DNA of 30,012 nucleotides from Bacteroides_F sp964482605 (lineage in GTDB: Bacteria > Bacillota > Clostridia > Lachnospirales > Lachnospiraceae), in the NCBI GenBank assembly GCA_964482605.1, contig CAYZYS010000008.1, forward strand, positions 1 through 30,012, written 5' to 3'. Every line of letters starts with the position of its first letter. Positions within the stretch are counted from its first letter, which is position 1. Position numbers and translations under genes: made by a program. Below the pieces are notes generated by a model that saw nothing but the letters and a program-made list of their open reading frames with translations, did no database searches and had not been told where the DNA came from. Of the stretch, positions 24,140-30,012 are shown in pieces.

Positions 24140-25468
24140 CTATCTCTTGAGGTTCACAAGCTCCTCTATCATGGTATCAGATACCGTTATAATTCTTGAA
24201 TTTGCCTGGAAGCCCCTCTGCGTTGTAATCATGTTGGTGAACTCAGTGGCAAGGTCCACGTTGGACATCTCAATCGTACCTGAGCTCATCTTACCGCCAG
24301 CGTCGGTGATTGCCTCGCCTATGCCGTCAAATGTGCCTGAGTTGAGCGTCGCTGCATACATGTTGGTACCGACCTTCTCAAGGCCTGCCGCATTTACGAA
24401 GCTGCATGTGGCAATCTGGCCTATGTAGACAGTGTCACCATTGCTGTATGAAGCCGATATACGCCCATCATCCTCAATTCCCACGGAGGTCATCTTACCT
24501 ACCGCCTTGCCCTTTCCGGCAACATCCTCCGGAACGAAGCTGGTCTCGTCGGCAAGCATCGTAATCTCACTCATGTCAATGCTTATGCTGCACGCACCAT
24601 TGGCAAAGTTGTTGAGATTATTGGTTGTACCTGCCGTAAGGTTAAATGTTACAGGGCTTGACGTAGCCTGAAGCTGTCCCGTCTGTGAGTTAAACACAAG
24701 CGTGGAAGGCGTTGTGGTGAATGAAAGGTCAGTGCTTTCACCCTCCCTTGTGACAGGTCCCGCGGTTATCTGGTACTCAGCATTGTTACCCACGGTCTGC
24801 TTAATGTACATGGTTGCCTGGTAACGGTAACCAAGATTATCGTAGAAATTAACCGTCATCGCCTCACCCTTCTCATCAGCAATATTACCTGTTGATGTGG
24901 TGAAATTGGTGCTGGCGGCATTAATGTTGCCCGTGACCTTCAGATTTGTTGTCTGCTCAGGCTGTGTATACGTAAATTCAGAGCTGTACACGTAAAGCGG
25001 CTGGACAACATCCCTGATTGCCTCGCCATCCTCATTGCAAAGCCAGCCCATTACATTGGCACCTGACTGGGTAACAAGCGCACCATTGGCATCGTAGGTA
25101 AAATCTCCGGCACGCGTGAAATAGGTATTTCCATTGCTCTTTACAATGAAGAAGGAGCTTCCGCTTCCCGTAAGCTTTACATCAAACGGGTTATCAGTCC
25201 TCTGTGACGCACCCTCGGTATCTATCTTTGTCGATATTGAACCAACGGTGGTTCCAAGACCTATCTGCTTGGCATTCTGCCCGCCCTTGTCAGTCTCGGC
25301 ATTAGGACCTGATGCAACCTGCGTAGTCTGATAAAAAACCTCGCTGAAAGAAACTGAACTTGACTTAAAGGCAATGGTGTTGACATTGGCAATGTTATTA
25401 CCAATTACATCCATCCTTGTCTGGTGTGAGGTAAGACCTGACACACCAGAAAAAAGTGATCTCATCAT
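24140..25468 (-). CDS. flgE: Flagellar hook protein FlgE
   Basis: 442 aa. The N-terminus MMRSLFSGVSGLTSHQTRMD with IGNNIANVNTIAFKSS is the classic rod/hook family start. A FlgE-type core follows (NGNTYFTRAGDFTYDANGAL), and the C-terminus ends with the heptad helix ANSRIITVSDTMIEELVNLKR. This is the hook subunit exported by the type III system. The ATG has GGAGG 9 bases upstream. It lies 94 bases after the previous gene and is followed at once by a strong hairpin. Confidence 0.96.
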   Translation of the reverse strand: MMRSLFSGVSGLTSHQTRMDVIGNNIANVNTIAFKSSSVSFSEVFYQTTQVASGPNAETDKGGQNAKQIGLGTTVGSISTKIDTEGASQRTDNPFDVKLTGSGSSFFIVKSNGNTYFTRAGDFTYDANGALVTQSGANVMGWLCNEDGEAIRDVVQPLYVYSSEFTYTQPEQTTNLKVTGNINAASTNFTTSTGNIADEKGEAMTVNFYDNLGYRYQATMYIKQTVGNNAEYQITAGPVTREGESTDLSFTTTPSTLVFNSQTGQLQATSSPVTFNLTAGTTNNLNNFANGACSISIDMSEITMLADETSFVPEDVAGKGKAVGKMTSVGIEDDGRISASYSNGDTVYIGQIATCSFVNAAGLEKVGTNMYAATLNSGTFDGIGEAITDAGGKMSSGTIEMSNVDLATEFTNMITTQRGFQANSRIITVSDTMIEELVNLKR

Positions 25469-25562
25469 AATAGGATTCCTCCATTCTAGTGAACGGCAGC
25501 AACCATTAAGCTCATTCCATCCGTCATTCAGGAATGAATGCCTCCTTAACGGTCCGGCATTA

Positions 25563-25964
25563 TCATATGATTACTGCACCATCAATGTTAGTGTATACAT
25601 TATCCTCGGTACCCGACTGGCTCATGGCGGTGATTACCAGGTTACTGCTGGTATTCACTATGAATGCCATTCCATCCATCAGTACCAGTGACTCCTTGAT
25701 TCCCTTGGCGCTGGCTTTCTGGGCTCCATCCTCCAACCGTGTTAACTGCTCCTGGGTTAAATTAATATCTCTCTGCGCCAGTCTCTCACCCGCATGCTTT
25801 GAAAAGCGGAGTTCCGGCTCCTTCATCCCACTCTCGGTCTTCTGTAGAATATCCAAGAATGACTGTCCATCAGCGGTTGTTGCCTTTCTTGACGCTGCGG
25901 ACTCATTAATGTACTGCCCTGTAACCTGCTCAATGGAAGGGAATGCACCATTTCTTACCTGCAT
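25563..25964 (-). CDS. Flagellar operon protein, TIGR02530 type
   Basis: 133 aa with no membrane segment. The C-terminal part (FSKHAGERLAQRDINLTQEQ, LVLMDGMAFIVNTSSNLVITAM) matches what I recall of the conserved flagellar operon protein family TIGR02530, found between flgD and flgE in Firmicutes and some others. The function is not established; the position suggests a hook assembly factor. The ATG has GGGAGGAG upstream, and the gene starts 24 bases after flgD. Confidence 0.85.
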   Translation of the reverse strand: MQVRNGAFPSIEQVTGQYINESAASRKATTADGQSFLDILQKTESGMKEPELRFSKHAGERLAQRDINLTQEQLTRLEDGAQKASAKGIKESLVLMDGMAFIVNTSSNLVITAMSQSGTEDNVYTNIDGAVII

Positions 25965-25988
25965 ATGCCTCTCCTCCCTGTGCGTTGA

Positions 25989-26450
25989 TTATAACTGGTT
26001 CACTTCGTTGCCGACTATCTCGTAGTAATCATCATTCAAAACCGAATTAAGGTCTGCAATGTCGTAAAGGCTTCCGTCAATTCCCACGTAGGTTGTTCCA
26101 TTCTCAACCACAATCCTGTCAACAACACCGCCTGCATATGACGTTGCCCCTGATGAGGTGGTCGTGTTCATGATTACGCTCTTCCCGACAAGCTCTGCTG
26201 CCTGTGCCTGGGAAATCGCATTGGTCATGTTCTGCATTTCCTCTACCTGGGTAAATGTCGCAAGCTGTGCTATGTACTCCGTGTTGGATGACGGCTCCAA
26301 TGGGTCCTGGTTTTGCATTTCACATACAAGAAGCTGAAGAAATGCGTCCTTGTCAAGACCTGTGTCAACCGTGTCATCCGAAGTTGAATGATAAATGCTG
26401 GTGGCCTCCGTATTCAATGTGCCATCGCTGTTTACTGTTGCAACTGCCAT
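25989..26450 (-). CDS. flgD: Flagellar hook cap/scaffold protein FlgD
   Basis: 153 aa, the short Bacillus-like form. The conserved N-terminal region is clear (DKDAFLQLLVCEMQNQDPLEP, then NTEYIAQLATFTQVEEMQNM). A small C-terminal beta segment (GVVDRIVVENGTTYVGIDG) replaces the tudor and Ig-like domains of enteric FlgD. FlgD caps the growing hook. The ATG follows GGAGGT by 7 bases and lies 16 bases after fliK. Confidence 0.95.
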   Translation of the reverse strand: MAVATVNSDGTLNTEATSIYHSTSDDTVDTGLDKDAFLQLLVCEMQNQDPLEPSSNTEYIAQLATFTQVEEMQNMTNAISQAQAAELVGKSVIMNTTTSSGATSYAGGVVDRIVVENGTTYVGIDGSLYDIADLNSVLNDDYYEIVGNEVNQL

Positions 26451-26466
26451 GCTTCATACCTCCTTT

Positions 26467-28008
26467 TTACGCCCTGTAGCTTACGCTGCTTCCATCATTG
26501 ATGATTTCCTCCGGCTCTGCCGTCGGCTCATCAACGCTGATTCCAAGCTCAGCCAAATCTGCTGCGCTAAGTCGCCTGCTTCCACGTCCCTGCGGGTTCT
26601 GGTTCCTGTCCTGGCCTGCCATGTCCTGGCTGTTGTCAAACCTATGGCTCTCAACCATGACCTCCACGGCCTCAACCTTGAGCCCCTGATTGTCGAAGTT
26701 CTCCTTCAACACGGCAAGCTGGCTTTCAATCGCCCTTTTCACCGCCTCATCCTGTGCGGTAATCTGTGCAGTCATCACGCCGTCCTTTGCCGTAATGGTC
26801 AGATGAAGCTTTCCAAGGTTTTCAGGGTTGAGCTGCATCTCAATGCTCTGCAGGCTCTCATTGGCCATGACCTTGACATTGTCCATAATCTGCTGCACAA
26901 TGTCGACGGCATTGAGCTGGTTCAGCCCATCCGTTGCATTCTCGGTTATGACCTGCTCCACGCTCTCCATGATGTTGGTCGCTATGTTGGCAAGTCCGTC
27001 ACCGCCATGCTTTGACATCTCCCCAAGATTATGTCCTGCATCCTTTCCATCCTCGTCACGGGATGTAAATGAATCCGCCGGGGCATCACTGTCCCGTCCT
27101 GCATCAGCCTGCGACTGGCTGCCATTCACCTGAACCTGACCCTGAACCTTGTCAACCATAACCGCATCAACTACATCCTGCGGCTTCTGTACATCCTCAG
27201 GCAATGAATCAACCGCTGTCTCAAGCTCCTTGTCGAAGCTCTTGGCATCCGCCGTGTTCACAAGCTCCTTCAGCTCATCAGGTGTGACCTGAAGCTGCTT
27301 CGCAAGCCCGTCCACTGTGTCCCCTGCAAAATCCAGCAGGCTTTTTAGCTGGTCTGCCAAATCACTGTCCGTGATTAACGACATAACGCCATCCTGATTT
27401 GTCAGGCTGGCAACCAGCTCTGTCAGGCTGTTTGGATTGAGAAGGTCTGTCATTGAAAGACCAAGTACCTCCATTGCAGCCTCAATTTCGTCGTCCGTGA
27501 CTCCCAGAGTCTTCTTAATCTCTTCCTTTAACCCCTGCAATGCCTCATTGACAGCACCCATTACGGCTTCAGCCTGGGCATCATCCTTGGAAGGTGTCTG
27601 TGCAACCGCCGTGGAATTGCCAGCGTTGCCGCCCGCCACGTCAACCGTCTTGGTTGAAGCCGTGCCAGTGGCATTGCCATTNNNNNNNNNNNNNNNNNNN
27701 NNNNNNNNNNNNNNNNNNNNNNNNNNNNNNNNNNNNNNNNNNNNNNNNNNNNNNNNNNNNNNNNNNNNNNNNNNNNNNNNNGACTGTGCATTGCCTGACC
27801 CTGTCCCTGAATTGGTGCCGGAGCTGTTCTTCTGCAGCGAAGACACATCCGTGTACAATGCACCATCCTTGGCATTTGCCTTGGTTGAAAGAGATTGACT
27901 CATGATACTTCCAAAATCCAGTCCTTGTGATTTGGATGACCCGGCAGTGCTCATGGAGCCCAAGCTCCCCTGCATGCTTCCTGCCAGGGCAAGATTTCCG
28001 TCAATCAT
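26467..28008 (-). CDS. fliK: Hook-length control protein FliK (contains assembly gap)
   Basis: Read as 513 codons, but 100 undetermined bases interrupt it near the N-terminus, so the true length is unknown. The N-terminal part is Ser/Gly/Asn-rich and the middle acidic and helical. The C-terminal hook domain (about residues 365-450) has the family core LNPENLGKLHLTITAKDGVM and KRAIESQLAVLKENF. FliK measures the hook and triggers the FlhB switch. Both flanks of the gap happen to share a frame with the 100-base placeholder. The ATG has GGGAG 8 bases upstream. The gene lies 42 bases after the MotE-like gene. Confidence 0.92.
   Translation of the reverse strand: MIDGNLALAGSMQGSLGSMSTAGSSKSQGLDFGSIMSQSLSTKANAKDGALYTDVSSLQKNSSGTNSGTGSGNAQXXXXXXXXXXXXXXXXXXXXXXXXXXXXXXXXXXNGNATGTASTKTVDVAGGNAGNSTAVAQTPSKDDAQAEAVMGAVNEALQGLKEEIKKTLGVTDDEIEAAMEVLGLSMTDLLNPNSLTELVASLTNQDGVMSLITDSDLADQLKSLLDFAGDTVDGLAKQLQVTPDELKELVNTADAKSFDKELETAVDSLPEDVQKPQDVVDAVMVDKVQGQVQVNGSQSQADAGRDSDAPADSFTSRDEDGKDAGHNLGEMSKHGGDGLANIATNIMESVEQVITENATDGLNQLNAVDIVQQIMDNVKVMANESLQSIEMQLNPENLGKLHLTITAKDGVMTAQITAQDEAVKRAIESQLAVLKENFDNQGLKVEAVEVMVESHRFDNSQDMAGQDRNQNPQGRGSRRLSAADLAELGISVDEPTAEPEEIINDGSSVSYRA
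27682..27781. other. Assembly gap (100 N)
   Basis: Exactly 100 N, a common placeholder for a gap of unknown size. It sits in the Ser/Gly/Asn/Ala/Thr-rich part of fliK, between GTGSGNAQ and NGNATGTAS. Low-complexity sequence on both sides suggests that a repeat broke the assembly. Confidence 0.98.
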
Positions 28009-28050
28009 ATTGGAATCTCCCTTCAGTTGTATCTATAAGACTGGCAGCGC

Positions 28051-28827
28051 CTATGGTTCATCAGGATGCATCACCTTGGTGATCTTTGCGGCAAATACCG
28101 TATCCATCTCAGCAAGTATCGATGCCCTCTGTGCCGCCTTCATATTCTGGAGTATGTCGGAGACAAGGTCGATATCCCCCGTCATCTCCTCCAGGATTGC
28201 GGCAGCCGCTGCAGGCTCCATCCTGGAATATGTGTCAGCCCAGTCCTTCACCTGCTCACTGTAATTAATCCGCAGGAGAACCTTCTCGTATATGTCAGCG
28301 GCATTTTCCTTGTCCATCTGCTCATACCACGCCTTATACTCACTAATATCGGGTGCATTGTCCGTAAAGACAACCTCTTCGTCAAACTTTTTTTTCTGTT
28401 CCTCAAAATAAACCTGGTTTTCCTCAAATACCTTCAGCCTGTCAACCTCTGCCTGAAGCTCCGCAATCTTCTCCTTGTCGCTGTCGTTCTCAGTGCGGAG
28501 GCTCTCAACCTCACGCTCCAGCTCCTTAATCCTCTCAACCGCCTGGGCAAGGTTCTTGTACTTGTAGCCCGTATCAGCAGCCACCTCCTCGTCAGAGGCG
28601 TCCGGCAGGATACGGTTAATCACAGGCACATCCTTCAACAGAGGGCGCAGGACAGTACTTCCGAAGCCGCCCACATCCATCTTGATGAGAAGCCCGAAAA
28701 TCACAAGCCATATTGCAATTATGACAATGGCAACAAGGATTGTCCAAAGGGTACCGCCCTTGGTTTTTTCCTCCTGTTCATCCTCGTCAACCAAAGCGTC
28801 ATTGAGTTCGTCATTATTACTAGGCAT
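28051..28827 (-). CDS. MotE-like/YlxF protein with MgtE N-terminal-like domain
   Basis: 258 aa. An acidic cytoplasmic start, one membrane helix (about residues 27-48), a coiled coil (about 95-160, VERIKELEREVESLRTEN and onward) and a C-terminal MgtE_N-like helical domain (AAAAAILEEMTGDIDLVSDIL, AQRASILAEMD) are visible. It sits at the ylxF position between fliJ and fliK. Related MotE proteins act as chaperones of motor parts in alphaproteobacteria; the role here is not established. The ATG at 28827 follows AAAGGAG by 9 bases. An in-frame TTG at 28851 has no suitable ribosome site. Confidence 0.85.
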   Translation of the reverse strand: MPSNNDELNDALVDEDEQEEKTKGGTLWTILVAIVIIAIWLVIFGLLIKMDVGGFGSTVLRPLLKDVPVINRILPDASDEEVAADTGYKYKNLAQAVERIKELEREVESLRTENDSDKEKIAELQAEVDRLKVFEENQVYFEEQKKKFDEEVVFTDNAPDISEYKAWYEQMDKENAADIYEKVLLRINYSEQVKDWADTYSRMEPAAAAAILEEMTGDIDLVSDILQNMKAAQRASILAEMDTVFAAKITKVMHPDEP

Positions 28828-28858
28828 TAGTCCATTCTCCTTTTTATCCAATCATGGA

Positions 28859-29311
28859 TTATCCTTCCCTGTCCGGATTGTTATAGGTATAGCTCACCAA
28901 CTGGTCAATCTCCTTCTTTTCCTCATCGGCGAGCTCCAGCTTGAATTCCTCAAACGCATTTTCCTTGAGCTTTTCATAGGTCTTGCGCTCCTGCATTGCC
29001 GCATTGAGGCGTGCCCTTGCAAGGTCAAGGTTCTTCTCGGCAACCCTGACGTTGACATACTGCCTCTGAATCAGCTCCTTCATCACGGAAATCGCATCGT
29101 TGAGCCTTCTTAACTGCATTATGTTCAGGGTATCCTGCGACACATTTCTCATCTCGTCCTCATACCCATGCTGCCTGGCAATCAGCCTTTGCAAATGTGC
29201 CTCCTCGTCGGCGAGCCTTGCCGCCGCCTGGGCATATGCGGTTTTCTCCTGTGTCTCAAGCCTCAGCTTAATGTCAAGCACGTTCTGCAGCCTGAATACG
29301 AATTTAGCCAT
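28859..29311 (-). CDS. fliJ: Flagellar export protein FliJ
   Basis: 150 aa, nearly all alpha-helical and charged, the expected FliJ length and antiparallel coiled-coil form. The start MAKFVFRLQNVLDIKLRLET is typical of FliJ. It is the central stalk of the FliH-FliI export ATPase and contacts FlhA. The ATG has GGAGG about 6 bases upstream, and it starts 14 bases after fliI. Confidence 0.95.
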   Translation of the reverse strand: MAKFVFRLQNVLDIKLRLETQEKTAYAQAAARLADEEAHLQRLIARQHGYEDEMRNVSQDTLNIMQLRRLNDAISVMKELIQRQYVNVRVAEKNLDLARARLNAAMQERKTYEKLKENAFEEFKLELADEEKKEIDQLVSYTYNNPDREG

Positions 29312-29325
29312 GTGAAAACCTCCGC

Positions 29326-30012
29326 CTATTCAGCAAACAGCTTACCAAGCATGTCAACCTCCTCCTCGAAGGTAAACTTCTCGTCGGTCTGCTGGCAAAG
29401 ATATTCATTGACGGCATCTATCTTTTCTATGGAATAATCAATGTTCTTGTTGGAGCCTGCCTTGTACGCCCCAATGTTAATCAAATCCTCAGCCTCACGG
29501 TAAGTGGCGAGCACCTGCTTTAACTTTCCCGCCACCCTCTTGTGCTCCTTGTCGGCAATCTGGCTCATGCACCTGGAAATGCTCTGAAGCACGTCAATCG
29601 CAGGATAGTGGTTCTTCTGCCCCAGCTTCCTGTCAAGCACTATGTGCCCGTCAAGTATGCTCCTCGCTGTATCGGTAATCGGCTCATTGAAATCGTCACC
29701 GTCAACAAGCACCGTGTAAAGCCCCGTTATGGAGCCCCTGTCAGACATTCCCGCGCGCTCCAGCAGTTTTGGCATCTCGCTGTACACGCTTGGCGGATAG
29801 CCCCTCGTCACGGGAGGCTCACCTGAGGCAAGCCCAATCTCCCTCTGTGCCATGGAAAACCTCGTGAGGGAATCCATCATCAGAAGCACGTCCTTGCCCT
29901 GGTCACGGAAATACTCGGCTATTGCCGTTGCCGTCTTTGCCGCCTTGTTTCGGATGAGTGCAGGCTTGTCAGATGTTGCGACAACCACAACGCTCCTTCT
30001 CATGCCCTCCTC
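29326..30012 (-). CDS. fliI: Flagellum-specific export ATPase FliI, C-terminal part
   Basis: The gene enters from the right edge; 228 codons are visible, starting in EEGMRRSVVVVATSD, so the apparent ATG at 30003 is internal. The Walker B region LLMMDSLTRFSMAQREIG, the GEPPVTRGYPPSVYSEMPKL segment and LDGHIVLDRKLGQKNHYPAID identify the F1-beta-like FliI ATPase. The Walker A motif and N-terminal domain lie outside the window. FliI with FliH and FliJ feeds substrates to the export gate. Confidence 0.97.
   Translation of the reverse strand, partial: EEGMRRSVVVVATSDKPALIRNKAAKTATAIAEYFRDQGKDVLLMMDSLTRFSMAQREIGLASGEPPVTRGYPPSVYSEMPKLLERAGMSDRGSITGLYTVLVDGDDFNEPITDTARSILDGHIVLDRKLGQKNHYPAIDVLQSISRCMSQIADKEHKRVAGKLKQVLATYREAEDLINIGAYKAGSNKNIDYSIEKIDAVNEYLCQQTDEKFTFEEEVDMLGKLFAE

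Noticed and set aside
28828..28851. TTG start for the MotE-like gene
   Set aside because: The in-frame ATG at 28827 has AAAGGAG at proper spacing; the TTG has no good site.
1..30012. Mobile elements, tRNA or rRNA genes, phage or defence genes
   Set aside because: None found; the whole window is co-directional motility genes with short spacers plus the start of rpsB.

Overview
This window is one continuous flagellar and chemotaxis (fla/che) gene cluster. All 35 recognised genes lie on the minus strand, so transcription runs from high to low coordinates. Gene order (fliI-fliJ-motE-fliK-flgD-flgE-flbD-motAB-fliL-fliM-fliY-cheY-fliOPQR-flhB-flhA-flhF-flhG-cheB-cheA-cheW-cheC-cheD-sigma28-tail-rpsB) matches the Firmicutes fla/che operon, including the junction with ribosomal protein S2. 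CheC, CheD and FliY, the strong GGAGG ribosome sites and the DUF6115-type protein point to a motile Clostridia member, most likely Lachnospiraceae. The genus cannot be fixed from this sequence.

Layout in direction of transcription. Positions 30012-24140 hold export ATPase and hook genes: fliI (cut by the window edge), fliJ, a MotE-like gene, fliK (interrupted by a 100-N assembly gap), flgD, a TIGR02530-type flagellar operon gene and flgE. A strong intrinsic-terminator-like hairpin follows flgE, with a good sigma-A-like promoter immediately after it. Positions 23983-19247 hold motor and switch genes: flbD, motA, motB, fliL, fliM and fliY. A 155-base AT-rich spacer with a perfect -10 box precedes cheY. 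Positions 18729-13231 hold the membrane export gate: fliO, fliP, fliQ, fliR, flhB and flhA. Positions 13230-10298 hold flhF, flhG and a PilZ gene of the YcgR type with intact c-di-GMP motifs. Positions 10270-4817 hold cheB, cheA, cheW, cheC, cheD and a small two-helix membrane protein. Positions 4797-242 hold the sigma-28 gene, fapA and three poorly characterised genes. A rho-independent terminator closes the operon, and rpsB starts from its own promoter.

Together the genes encode most of the type III export apparatus, hook length control, stator and switch. They also encode a Bacillus-type chemotaxis system (CheA/W/B/C/D/Y plus FliY phosphatase), FlhF/FlhG number and placement control, a likely c-di-GMP input, and the sigma factor for late flagellar genes. 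No tRNA, rRNA, CRISPR array, insertion sequence or phage gene was seen. No complete unknown system was identified. The least explained material is the tail behind the sigma-28 gene, the Met-rich repeat linker in FliY, and the internal terminator/promoter pair behind flgE.
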